Assembly (NCBI RefSeq): GCF_000423585.1
Contig: NZ_AUIG01000016.1
Location: 1 to 64,000, forward strand
DNA length: 64,000 nt
Source: Salinimicrobium xinjiangense DSM 19287
Lineage (GTDB): Bacteria; Bacteroidota; Bacteroidia; Flavobacteriales; Flavobacteriaceae
Direction: 5' to 3'
The notes beneath the pieces are model-generated. The model ran no database searches, was not told where the DNA came from, and saw only the letters and a list, made by a program, of their open reading frames with translations. Both the position numbers and the translations under genes were made by a program. Shown piece by piece: positions 1 to 8,474 of the stretch (positions are counted from its first letter, which is position 1; the number at the start of each line of letters is the position of its first letter).

Positions 1-269
1 ACCTGTTCAAAAAGCTGAGAATCACTCCAGCCAAAACCTTCTTTTAAAGACATCATCCCCACCAAAATCTTCACCGAAGCATTGGGACGACCGGTAGACG
101 AAAAAAGAATAGCAAATTTTTCTTCATCAATCCTGGAAATAAAATACTTATAAAAAATATTGTACCAGGCCTTTGGATCGTTTAGCTTCTTATCTTTCTT
201 GTCATCAAGCAATTGGCCAAAACCAGAGAAGAGATCTGATTGAGAAGAATCCTGAGTTTTTCTAAACAT
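1..269 (-). CDS. IS1182-like transposase, N-terminal part (cut by window edge)
   Basis: Reading leftwards from an ATG at 269, an open frame of about 89 codons runs off the window. It starts MFRKTQDSSQSDLFSG and contains GRPNASVKILVGMMSLKEG and FGWSDSQLFEQ. This is the DUF772/InsH-type N-terminal domain of IS1182-group transposases common in Flavobacteria. The catalytic DDE part would lie outside the window, so I cannot tell whether the element is intact. The end of the element should lie in the AT-rich stretch 270-400; the short palindrome gagtggactc at 340-349 is a possible but unproven end. It is the only mobile-element gene seen. Confidence 0.75.
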   Translation of the reverse strand, partial: MFRKTQDSSQSDLFSGFGQLLDDKKDKKLNDPKAWYNIFYKYFISRIDEEKFAILFSSTGRPNASVKILVGMMSLKEGFGWSDSQLFEQ

Positions 270-452
270 GATAGTACATTGGAAAGTGGTTTAAAGATAA
301 TCCATTCTTAGAATTAATTGAAGTAAATTTGTTTTTAGAGTGGACTCAAAATTTAAGATTCAACATTAAATCCAGACACCGGTATTATACAAATTGGAAT
401 TTGGGATTTGGTGCTTAAAAAAAGTGAATCTCCAACTTGACCAGATTAAATC

Positions 453-493
453 AAAAAGACCCCTCAAAAATGTCATTTTCGAGAGGTCTTTTT
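453..493 (-). terminator. Rho-independent terminator after the DUF349 gene
   Basis: The arms aaaaagacccctc (453-465) and gagaggtcttttt (481-493) pair with one mismatch. The tip carries the palindrome CAAAAATGTCATTTTCG (465-481), which extends the stem. Read on the minus strand it ends in a T run just past the stop at 511. The tip is a one-mismatch copy of the dispersed 17-bp palindrome described in the findings. Confidence 0.8.
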
Positions 494-510
494 GCTTTCG
501 GTTTAACAAG

Positions 511-2961
511 CTACTCGTCGTAAAGGGATTTTACCTTTTCAAGTTTTTCTTTCCAGATCTTGAGTTGCTCCTTGTGGTTCTGAATGTTCTTATGAACTTC
601 CTGTACCAGCGGATTCTTATCATCAACATTGGAGAAGAACTGGAGATTGTTTTCCAGCTGTCTTATCTCTGCTTTTGTTTCTTCGATCTTTTTTGTGAGA
701 AAATAATGCTCATTATTCAATTTTCTTGAATCGTCTGAATCTTCTAAAGCCTGCACTTTATTCTCATACTTGAGCATCTCGCTCTGCTTCTTATCCAGGT
801 CGAGCTTATCAAAAGCCTGATCGAGCGCTTTATTGAATTTTCCTTCTATATAGCGTTTGTTCTGAGGTACCCTGCCAAGATTTTTCCATTCCTCAATAAA
901 GTTCTTGATGGTAGGAAGGTCTTTTTTACGATCCCCTGTTAGTTCCACATTTTTAAGCTTTTCCAGTAAATCGCGTTTCTGATCAAAAGCTTCGTTCTCC
1001 TCTTTGTTCTCTTCATTTCTTGAAGCATGTAGCCTGTCGAAATAATGATTACATGCAGCCTTGAATTTCTTCCAGATCTTATCACTGTCCTTTCGGGGAA
1101 CGTGGCCAATCTTTTTCCAGTCACTCTGGATCTTTTTCATGAGCGGGGTAGTGGCTTTAAAGTCTTCACTGTCTTTGTGTTCCTCTGCCAGTTTTACCAG
1201 TTCCTGTTTTTTCTCCAGATTCTCGTACTGTTCTTTTTTCTGATTCTTATAGAAAGCGTTCTTGTTCCGGTTAAAGCTTCTAACCGCTTCCTTGAATTTT
1301 TTCCAGGTTTCGTCGTTTACCTGCCGTGGTACTTTTCCGGCGTTAAAAAATTCTTCCCGCAGGGATTCCACCTCGGTGATCTTTTGCTGCCACTGTTTAT
1401 GGGAATTATAATTCTGCCCGGATATCTCCCTCAACTTTGATATGATCTCTTCCTTTTTCTCAAGGTTCTTTTCGAACTGTTTTTCCTGCTGTTCAAAATA
1501 TTCCTGTCGCTTGTCGTGGATCTGTTTTGTGGCGTCGCTGAATTTCTGCCAGATGTCTTCCCTGTACTCTTTTTCAACCGGCCCAAGGTCTTCTTTCCAC
1601 ATCTTATGCAGCATTTGAAGCTCCCGGAAAGCACGGTTCGTATCCTGCTCCTGGGTTAGCTCTTCTGCCCGGGAGATGATCTTGAGTTTTTGTTCCAGGT
1701 TGTGCTTGAAATCAAGATCTCTGAATTCCCTGTTGAGGTGCAGAAAATCATAAAAATTCTCTACATGGTGATGGTAAGTGTTCCAAACGGTGTTGTACTT
1801 ATCCCGCGGAATTGGTCCCGCAGTTTTCCACCTGTCCTGCAGGTCCTTGAAGTGCTTATAGGTCGTGTTTATGTTCTCTTCAACACCAAGCAGACCCTTT
1901 AATTCCTCAATGATCTCCAGCCTTTTTTCCAGGTTTTGATTCAGGTCCTGCTTAAGTTGCTGGTAATATTTATTGCGTTTCTCTTTATAGTCGAAATAAA
2001 GGGAGTTAAATTGCTTTTTTAAAGGGGTAGAGTAGTGGAAGTCAATTATATTTCCGCCATCGGCCAGAAATTCCTCTTTTTTCTCCTCTACTTCCTCGTC
2101 GAATTTTGCGTTGAATTCGGCACGGATTTCTTCTACATGTTCCTTGATAGCCTGTACCTTCTCCTTCTTTACGAGCTTTTCCAGTTCATCCACCAAAGCT
2201 TCTTTGCTCATGGCATGATAATCCTTTTTCTCAATTCCATGACGCTCTCCCGTTGATTCATCCTCACTATCTTCGGCTACGGCATCATCAACGTCAGATT
2301 GTGCATCACGTGGAGCTTTTGGAGCTGGTGCTTCCTCTTCCTCCTCATCCACTTCATTAGCTTTTTCTCCGGAAGGGCTTTCAACTTTTTCGTCGGAAGT
2401 TCCCGGACTTGAGGAGTCAAAAAAGGGATTTTTCGCTTCTGTTTTTTCTTCTGAAGCTTCAGTAGTAGCGGCATCTTTCTCTTTTGCCGATGCTTTTTCT
2501 TCATCCTCATCATCAGTTTCCAAAGCCGATTCGGGAGAGGCTACTTTTTCGGCAGTTTTTCTGTCTTCTGTGGCCTTGTTCTCATCGAGCATCGCGTCAG
2601 AAATATCATCTTTTAAATCCTGTTCTTCTGAAACTTTCTTTCGGGTTTCAGGTTTTTTAGAAGCAGGCGGTACGGTCTCTTTTTGCTGAGAAGCTGTTCT
2701 TTCTTCCTCCTCATGATCATCATGATCACTATCCAAAGCAGCTTCGGGAGAGGATTCAGGATCTACTGCTCTCTTCTCTTTGGTTGCTTTAGATTCATCT
2801 ACCATCGCATCTTCAATGGAATCTCTCTCTTCCTTTTCTCCGGAAGTTTTTTCAGCGGTATTTTCTGTCTTTTCCGGTTGGGTATTGTCGGCCTGTGGAT
2901 TCAGGTTTTTATCCTCGTTTTCCGGAAGATTTTTGTTCGACAGATTTTCATTCTCAGACAT
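511..2961 (-). CDS. DUF349 repeat protein with acidic N-terminal tail
   Basis: An 816-residue protein if started at the ATG at 2961; a TTG three codons upstream (2970) is the other option. Residues ~1-245 are acidic, low-complexity and probably disordered, with an internal duplication (SIEDAMVDESKATKEKR and DISDAMLDENKATEDRK). Residues ~345-725 hold five DUF349 repeats of about 70 residues, each with a W-K-x-x-G-x-[IV]-P-R/Q core (for example WKTAGPIPRDKYNTVW, WKKIGHVPRKDSDKIW, WKNLGRVPQNKRY). The C-terminal ~90 residues are coiled coil. No enzymatic motif is visible. DUF349 proteins are widespread in Bacteroidota, with no firmly established role known to me. It has its own terminator and appears monocistronic. 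Confidence 0.85.
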   Translation of the reverse strand: MSENENLSNKNLPENEDKNLNPQADNTQPEKTENTAEKTSGEKEERDSIEDAMVDESKATKEKRAVDPESSPEAALDSDHDDHEEEERTASQQKETVPPASKKPETRKKVSEEQDLKDDISDAMLDENKATEDRKTAEKVASPESALETDDEDEEKASAKEKDAATTEASEEKTEAKNPFFDSSSPGTSDEKVESPSGEKANEVDEEEEEAPAPKAPRDAQSDVDDAVAEDSEDESTGERHGIEKKDYHAMSKEALVDELEKLVKKEKVQAIKEHVEEIRAEFNAKFDEEVEEKKEEFLADGGNIIDFHYSTPLKKQFNSLYFDYKEKRNKYYQQLKQDLNQNLEKRLEIIEELKGLLGVEENINTTYKHFKDLQDRWKTAGPIPRDKYNTVWNTYHHHVENFYDFLHLNREFRDLDFKHNLEQKLKIISRAEELTQEQDTNRAFRELQMLHKMWKEDLGPVEKEYREDIWQKFSDATKQIHDKRQEYFEQQEKQFEKNLEKKEEIISKLREISGQNYNSHKQWQQKITEVESLREEFFNAGKVPRQVNDETWKKFKEAVRSFNRNKNAFYKNQKKEQYENLEKKQELVKLAEEHKDSEDFKATTPLMKKIQSDWKKIGHVPRKDSDKIWKKFKAACNHYFDRLHASRNEENKEENEAFDQKRDLLEKLKNVELTGDRKKDLPTIKNFIEEWKNLGRVPQNKRYIEGKFNKALDQAFDKLDLDKKQSEMLKYENKVQALEDSDDSRKLNNEHYFLTKKIEETKAEIRQLENNLQFFSNVDDKNPLVQEVHKNIQNHKEQLKIWKEKLEKVKSLYDE

Positions 2962-3073
2962 ATCTTTCAATGTTAGGGTTCGTCAATTTATAATAAGTCT
3001 GAAAGATAACAACTCCGCACATACCTAACAAGGCTTTGCGGTGATTTATGAAGTGAAAAATGTCGAAAAGCTT

Positions 3074-3808
3074 TTAGTCCCGGTTCCAGATTTCCCAGGC
3101 TTTTTCGGCCTGAAGGACCAGCATTTTCTCTCCGTTCAGGACTTTTGCACCCCTGGCTTCGGCCAGTTGCAGAAGACTGGTTTTGGGCGGATTATAAATG
3201 AGATCAAATACCAGATGCTTGCTTTTCAGATATTCCACGGGCAGGTCTGGATAATCTTCCACACCGGGAAAGGTACCAAGGGGAGTGGTGTTTACAATTA
3301 CCGTGTATTCCTCCATGATCTCTTCGGAAAGATCTGTGTATAAAATAGCATTTTTTGAAGCTGTTCTGGAGACGAAAGTTGTCTGCAAATTCAAAGTTTT
3401 AAGCGCGTAATTCACCGCTTTAGATGCGCCTCCTGTTCCCAGGATCAAGGCCTTTTGATGATGTGGCTTCAGGAAGGCTTTGATGGATTCCATAAAGCCA
3501 AAGTAGTCGGTATTAAAGCCGGTGAGGCTGCCATCTTCTTCTATTTTAATAGTGTTCACGGCTCCAATTTCCGCGGCAGTTTTATCCAGGGTATCTAAAA
3601 ATGGAATAATTGCTTCCTTATATGGAATGGTCACATTTAAACCTTTAAGATTTTCGTGCTTTTGAAGCACTTCAGGAAATTCGGTGATCTCCTGCAGATC
3701 GAAATTCTCATAAGTGGCCGCTATACCTTCCGCAGCAAATTTTTCGGAAAAATATTTTCTTGAAAAAGAGTAGGAGATGTTTCTTCCTATGAGTCCAAAT
3801 CTACGCAT
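3074..3808 (-). CDS. aroE: Shikimate dehydrogenase
   Basis: Reduces 3-dehydroshikimate to shikimate with NADPH in the chorismate pathway. The 244-residue protein shows the substrate-side serines (S12 and S14 in GRNISYSFS), the catalytic lysine in NVTIPYKEA (K64), the GAVNTI motif, the aspartate in GFNTDYFGF (D101), and the nucleotide-binding loop ILGTGGASKAV (about 122-132). It is slightly shorter than the usual 270 residues, as is normal in Flavobacteria. Its start overlaps the end of the upstream DUF368 gene by 8 bp, so it is almost certainly cotranscribed with the two DUF368 genes. Confidence 0.95.
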   Translation of the reverse strand: MRRFGLIGRNISYSFSRKYFSEKFAAEGIAATYENFDLQEITEFPEVLQKHENLKGLNVTIPYKEAIIPFLDTLDKTAAEIGAVNTIKIEEDGSLTGFNTDYFGFMESIKAFLKPHHQKALILGTGGASKAVNYALKTLNLQTTFVSRTASKNAILYTDLSEEIMEEYTVIVNTTPLGTFPGVEDYPDLPVEYLKSKHLVFDLIYNPPKTSLLQLAEARGAKVLNGEKMLVLQAEKAWEIWNRD

Positions 3809-4823
3809 CAGTCTTCTTGTTCTGTAGTTCTACAAACGCAATCCAGAGAACCAGGGCCGCACCTGCGATAATAAATAAAATTGCGATCCAGGTGTCAAAT
3901 TTTGACAAGTCTGGCAGGTAACGGTCATAGTTGTCTGTGATCTTATTTCCCATTTTATCCAGTAAAAATGCACCTTCCCGGTCACGACGGTATTCGGCTT
4001 CTTTCCATGGCCACACTACGCCGAGAGAGCCGGTAATAAAGCCAATGATCACTGCAAAAGTTGAACTTTTATAATGCTTGAGGAGATAACCTAAGATGTG
4101 GGAGAGGCTCACCAGACCCGCAATTGAGCCTGCGGTAAAGGTAAGAAGCACCTTCAATAAACGAAGACGTTCCGGATCTTCGGTAAATGAGAAGTTGAAG
4201 ACCATAATTTCAGAGAGGGTCATATACAATGCATTCACCGAATCTACAAGCAGCAGCACGTAATTTCCAAGAAGGATTAGGATAAAAGAACCTGACAATC
4301 CGGGAAGGGTCATTCCTGAAACTCCAATGATTCCGCAGAAAAATACAAACCAGAGATTATCGTTCTGTGCGGCCGGTTCGAGAAAACTTATACTTACCCC
4401 GGCTATGATTCCCAGCAGCATGAACCCGATATTCCTGCGATTCCACTCCTCGAAATCCTTACTTATATAATAGATCGATCCCAGGATCATTCCGAAGAAA
4501 GAGGCCCAAACATACAGTTCAAAATGGGTGATGAGATAATCCAGCAGCAGTGAAACCGAGAAATAGCTTATCACCATTCCCAATACGAGCAGGGAAAGAA
4601 AACGGCCATTGGTATAATACCAAAGGCTTCGAAATCTTCCGTTCACAATAAGCTTCAGGGAGTTTAAATTAAAACGCCTCAGTGAAAAAATGAATTCTTC
4701 ATAGAATCCTGCGACAAAGGCCACCATACCTCCCGAAACCCCGGGAACTTTGTTTGCAGCCCCCATGAGGATACCTTTTATGACCAGGAATATCTTATCG
4801 CTAAACGTTCGGGTTTCCTGCAT
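3801..4823 (-). CDS. DUF368 (PopT-type) polyprenyl-phosphate translocase paralogue, divergent copy
   Basis: A 340-residue integral membrane protein with about 8-9 hydrophobic segments. The family signature near the N-terminus reads KGILMGAANKVPGVSGG. A second glycine-rich motif, MTLPGLSGSFILILLG, lies mid-protein, which suggests an inverted two-half architecture. DUF368 proteins (PopT) have been described as flippases that recycle undecaprenyl phosphate across the cytoplasmic membrane for envelope synthesis. The ASN of this copy replaces the A-D-V of the upstream paralogue. Between residues ~270 and 310 there is a long charged loop before the last segment. The start overlaps the upstream paralogue by 23 bp. 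Function is inferred from the family only. Confidence 0.85.
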   Translation of the reverse strand: MQETRTFSDKIFLVIKGILMGAANKVPGVSGGMVAFVAGFYEEFIFSLRRFNLNSLKLIVNGRFRSLWYYTNGRFLSLLVLGMVISYFSVSLLLDYLITHFELYVWASFFGMILGSIYYISKDFEEWNRRNIGFMLLGIIAGVSISFLEPAAQNDNLWFVFFCGIIGVSGMTLPGLSGSFILILLGNYVLLLVDSVNALYMTLSEIMVFNFSFTEDPERLRLLKVLLTFTAGSIAGLVSLSHILGYLLKHYKSSTFAVIIGFITGSLGVVWPWKEAEYRRDREGAFLLDKMGNKITDNYDRYLPDLSKFDTWIAILFIIAGAALVLWIAFVELQNKKTDA

Positions 4824-5748
4824 TTTCCTGCACCGGTTTTTTTTCTGCGAGGCCCTCTAAGATAAGAATTAGCAGGAAGCCTGCAAGCATTAAAAAGAAA
4901 GCTTCCATTGTATGAGGTTGTGCTTCAAAATTCCATGGCAGTACAGACTCATCCCTAATAACAATGGATTTATCCCCGAATTCGGCAGTCTCCAAGACGC
5001 GTTTCCAGGGCCATATCTTATTAAGCGAACCTGCAATGAAGCCGGTTAAGGTAGCCAGGGTAAGGGTGCTGTAATTGATGAATAACCATTTCAAAAGTCG
5101 TGAGAAGGAGAGGAGGCCAAAAACAGCTCCCAAAGCGACGATGCCCAACGTTTTGAGATCGAAATCGTGAGCGGCTTCGCTTACCGTTTTATAAGCTCCC
5201 AGCAGGACCAGGATAAATGCCCCGGAAATACCCGGAAGGATCATGGCGCAAATCGCTATAGCTCCCGCGAAAAAGAGGAACAGATCACTTGCCGCAGCCG
5301 CCATAGGAGGCAGCGAGGTAATATAGAATGCAGTTGCTGCACCAAGTAGCAGGAAAAGAAATACGTTGAAAGTCCATTTGTTGATCTGTTTCCCTACATA
5401 ATATACGCTGGCTAGTACAAGCCCAAAAAAGAATGCCCAAATTAAAATAGGATGGTTTTCAAGCAGGTAATTGGTCACCCGCATCACAGAAAAAATACTT
5501 ATGAGGATCCCGGTTAGCAGAGCTATGATGAAGTTGCCGTTAAGCTCTTTCCACATTGGTTTAAAACCCTCTGTTTTCCACGTTCTCAACAGGCCTATCT
5601 TCACCCCGCTAATGGTGTTGATCAACTCTTCATATATGCCGGAAATAAAAGCAATGGTACCACCTGAGACTCCGGGAACAACATCTGCTGCTCCCATGGC
5701 CATTCCTTTAACTGAAATAATGAGGTAATCTTTAAAACTTCGTCGCAT
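4801..5748 (-). CDS. DUF368 (PopT-type) polyprenyl-phosphate translocase, canonical copy
   Basis: A 315-residue membrane protein, first gene of the DUF368-DUF368-aroE operon. It has the canonical signature KGMAMGAADVVPGVSGGT (about 14-31) and the matching mid-protein motif MILPGISGAFILVLLGAY. Its overall plan is the same as the downstream copy, and the two are clearly a tandem duplication. The role inferred from the family is return of undecaprenyl phosphate to the cytoplasmic face of the inner membrane. Keeping two adjacent, diverged copies suggests either a heteromer or different conditions of use. The upstream spacer to the TPR gene is only 33 bp, so the operon may extend further. Confidence 0.87.
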   Translation of the reverse strand: MRRSFKDYLIISVKGMAMGAADVVPGVSGGTIAFISGIYEELINTISGVKIGLLRTWKTEGFKPMWKELNGNFIIALLTGILISIFSVMRVTNYLLENHPILIWAFFFGLVLASVYYVGKQINKWTFNVFLFLLLGAATAFYITSLPPMAAAASDLFLFFAGAIAICAMILPGISGAFILVLLGAYKTVSEAAHDFDLKTLGIVALGAVFGLLSFSRLLKWLFINYSTLTLATLTGFIAGSLNKIWPWKRVLETAEFGDKSIVIRDESVLPWNFEAQPHTMEAFFLMLAGFLLILILEGLAEKKPVQENAGNPNV

Positions 5749-5781
5749 CGTCTAATTTTGAAGAGCGCAAAGTTATAAGAA

Positions 5782-7182
5782 TTAACTGCAAGATTTAAGA
5801 TGCAGCTTTATTTTATCCCTGACAGATTTTCTGGCGAAAATGTCCGGAAAAAGCTCTTCAATAATGAAGTAGTATTCAGAATCCATCTTCAGGGCATTAT
5901 TCAGGTGGAAATTTCCTTTTTCAGCTTCATGAAGCATGAAGTAAAGGCCTGAGAGCCTGTATTCGATCTCTGCCGTTTCCGGATAGAATTCTATTGCCTG
6001 CAGCAGGTTTTGGATTGCCGCGTCGTATTCTCCAAGATCAATTAAGATATCACATCTTTTGATCCAGGTTTCCAACTCATAATTTCCTAATTCGAGAGAC
6101 CTGCGGTATCCTCTTTCAGCTTCCTCCAGGTTTTGCAGCTTGTTGTTGATGCGGGCATATCGTTTCCAGTAAAGAACATTTTCACCATCAATATTAATTG
6201 CTTTATTGATATAGTAAAGTGCCTTCCGGTAATTTGCTTTTTTATAAAAGAAATCGGTGATAGCAATCCAGCCTTTGTCCAGCAAAGGATCCTCATGTAC
6301 CGTTTGACGGTAATTCTTAAGTGCCAGTTCGTCGAGCCCCAGCTTCTCATAACATTTCCCTATTCGCAGGTAGGCAAAGGATGTAGGATCATCGAGGTCC
6401 ATAGTTATAGTATAGTTCTCAATAGCCTCATTTAATCTCCCCAACTTCTCAAGAACTTTTCCTTTTTCCAGGTAAGCTCCAATAAAAGTGTCGTCACTTA
6501 TTATGGCAAAGTCGAATGCTGACAGTGCTTTTGAAAAGTTTTTAAGATCAAAATATTGCTTTCCAAGCTGATGCCATCCAACTTCTGAATATGGATTGCG
6601 ATCAAGGAAGGAGTTGAGATAATCTATTGCACCCTGTTTTTGTTCAAGAAAATCAAAGCAGTACATGATGTTGTACAGGGCCGAATAATCTTCCTCATCG
6701 GCTTCAAGACATTTCATGAAATTTTGCTTGGCATTCTCAAAATCTTCCAGGAAGAGGTATTCCATTCCCAGGAGGGAATAGACATCTGCTTCATCATAAG
6801 TTAATTCTAAAGCTGTTTCCAGCATGTGAATAGCCTCCTGATGCAGATCCTTCTTGGACAGGATATTTGCTTTCTGAATATATATCTCCTCATTTGAGGA
6901 TTCCAGTTGGTAAATTTCGTTCAGTATTCCCTCTGCCTGATCAAGCTTGTCTTCAAAAACAAGGATCTCAACTCTTAGCAACTTCAGGTTAACAGAAGTT
7001 GGGTGTTGAGAAAGTCCCAGTTTAACAGCTTTTTTGGCAAGAGTAATTTTTCCATTCTCGAGATAATGATGAATGATGTTTTCAAATTCCTCTGAGTCGA
7101 AGAACAAGACATCATTTGTCTTCAGCATAGATTCAAAACGAGTAAGGGGAAAATTATTTTCTTCGTTATGACTTAATTGCAT
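5782..7182 (-). CDS. Tetratricopeptide repeat protein
   Basis: A 466-residue soluble protein with no signal peptide, made almost entirely of TPR helices from residue ~30 to ~440. Repeat units are recognisable by the W/L-G-Y-A-F-A-P pattern, for example ADVYSLLGMEYLFLEDFENA, SEVGWHQLGKQYFDLKNF and YNIMYCFDFLEQKQGAIDY. At least ten units can be seen. It is presumably a protein-interaction scaffold; no partner can be named. It follows the aminotransferase gene after a 99-bp spacer and precedes the DUF368 pair by 33 bp. Confidence 0.85.
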   Translation of the reverse strand: MQLSHNEENNFPLTRFESMLKTNDVLFFDSEEFENIIHHYLENGKITLAKKAVKLGLSQHPTSVNLKLLRVEILVFEDKLDQAEGILNEIYQLESSNEEIYIQKANILSKKDLHQEAIHMLETALELTYDEADVYSLLGMEYLFLEDFENAKQNFMKCLEADEEDYSALYNIMYCFDFLEQKQGAIDYLNSFLDRNPYSEVGWHQLGKQYFDLKNFSKALSAFDFAIISDDTFIGAYLEKGKVLEKLGRLNEAIENYTITMDLDDPTSFAYLRIGKCYEKLGLDELALKNYRQTVHEDPLLDKGWIAITDFFYKKANYRKALYYINKAINIDGENVLYWKRYARINNKLQNLEEAERGYRRSLELGNYELETWIKRCDILIDLGEYDAAIQNLLQAIEFYPETAEIEYRLSGLYFMLHEAEKGNFHLNNALKMDSEYYFIIEELFPDIFARKSVRDKIKLHLKSCS

Positions 7183-7281
7183 AAGCAGTTTTGTTACTGA
7201 TTTCTACAGTATTAAAGTTATAAATGTTCTACAGCGGCAAGGGTTAAAACCAAATTTGTTGTTAACAAAGTAATTAACACC

Positions 7282-8469
7282 TTAATTCTGCTGCATTAAT
7301 TCGTCTAGTATTCCAATAATTATGCCGCATCCTATTTCAATTTCTTTCTTTGTAATAGTAAGGGGTGGCGTAATTCTAACAGCTCTTTTTTCAAAAAGTA
7401 ACCAAAACAAAATGAGTCCTCTATCCTGGGCTTTTAGTACTAAAGAATTCACAATTTCTTCTGAAATGAGAACAGGAGCAAGCATTAATCCGCGACCTCG
7501 GACATCAGTTATCAACGGATGCACTAATAATTTTCGGAATAACTGCTCTTTTTCAAGTGTCTGTTCCGTCAGATCTCCTTCGATCAGTTCTTTAAGTGTG
7601 GCCAAAGCTGCGGCCCCAATCACAGGATTTCCTCCAAAAGTAGTAATATGACCCATCTTTGGATTGTCGCTTAAAGTATCCATGATCTCTGAAGAGGAAG
7701 TGAAGGCACCAATTGGCATTCCGCCGCCCATGCCTTTACCCATCACCACAATATCGGGTACCATTTCAAAATTCTGAAACCCGAAAAGTTTTCCGGTGCG
7801 TCCAAATCCGGGTTGGATCTCATCCAGGATAAGCAGGGCACCAACTTCTTCACACCTCGCCTTGACTTTTCTAAGATAATCGTTTTGCGGCTGAATAAAT
7901 CCGGCACCACCCTGTATACTCTCCAGGATGACTCCGGCAGTATTTTCGTTGATCCTTTCAAGGTCTTCTTCCCGGTTAAATTCTATCCAGGAAACATCAC
8001 CTATCAGGGGCCGGAAAGGTTTTTGCCTTTCCTCATAGGTCATAAGACTCAGGGAGCCCATTGTATTCCCGTGGTAAGCATTCTTAGCAGCTATGATCCC
8101 GGTCCTGCCCGTGTAACGGCGGGCAAGCTTTAGCGCCCCTTCAATGGCCTCGGTGCCGGAATTGGTCAGATAGGTCTTTTCAAGGGGATCCGGTAAATTT
8201 TCGGCCAGTAAGCGGCAGAGTTCTACGGCAGGTCCCTGTGCATATTCCCCGTAGACCATAACATGCAGATATTTGTCTGCCTGGACTTTAATGGCATTTA
8301 CCACCCGGGGATGGCAATGACCAAGGGTGCATGCAGAAACTCCCGCCACAAAATCAAGGTAACTTTTTCCCTGGGTATCATATATATAGGAACCGGCTGC
8401 GTGAGAAACTTCAAGAGCCAGCGGATAAGGCGATGTCTGCGCCTGATATTTTAAAAATTCCTGCTTCAA
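7282..8469 (-). CDS. Class-III PLP aminotransferase (acetylornithine/ornithine-type)
   Basis: A 395-residue fold-type I enzyme. Visible features are the cofactor phosphate loop NSGTEAIEGALKLARR (103-118), the aspartate of LLILDEIQPGFGRTG (about D216) that contacts the pyridine nitrogen, and the Schiff-base lysine in VVMGKGMGGGMPIGAF (K245). The family transfers an omega-amino group to 2-oxoglutarate. The exact substrate cannot be read from sequence; N-acetylornithine, ornithine or another omega-amino acid are all possible, and no arg genes are adjacent. It begins 5 bp after the end of the OstA-like gene, so it is likely its operon partner. Confidence 0.87.
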   Translation of the reverse strand: MKQEFLKYQAQTSPYPLALEVSHAAGSYIYDTQGKSYLDFVAGVSACTLGHCHPRVVNAIKVQADKYLHVMVYGEYAQGPAVELCRLLAENLPDPLEKTYLTNSGTEAIEGALKLARRYTGRTGIIAAKNAYHGNTMGSLSLMTYEERQKPFRPLIGDVSWIEFNREEDLERINENTAGVILESIQGGAGFIQPQNDYLRKVKARCEEVGALLILDEIQPGFGRTGKLFGFQNFEMVPDIVVMGKGMGGGMPIGAFTSSSEIMDTLSDNPKMGHITTFGGNPVIGAAALATLKELIEGDLTEQTLEKEQLFRKLLVHPLITDVRGRGLMLAPVLISEEIVNSLVLKAQDRGLILFWLLFEKRAVRITPPLTITKKEIEIGCGIIIGILDELMQQN

Positions 8470-8474
8470 ATTGT

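Noticed and set aside
394-729. Plus-strand 111-codon open frame opposite the DUF349 gene
   Set aside because: Shadow of the coding strand: F/L-rich with no conserved features, and it crosses the terminator.
2290-2320. CACGTG-containing stretch considered as a parS site
   Set aside because: Only the central CACGTG core matches; flanks do not fit GTTTCACGTGAAAC and it lies inside the DUF349 coding region.
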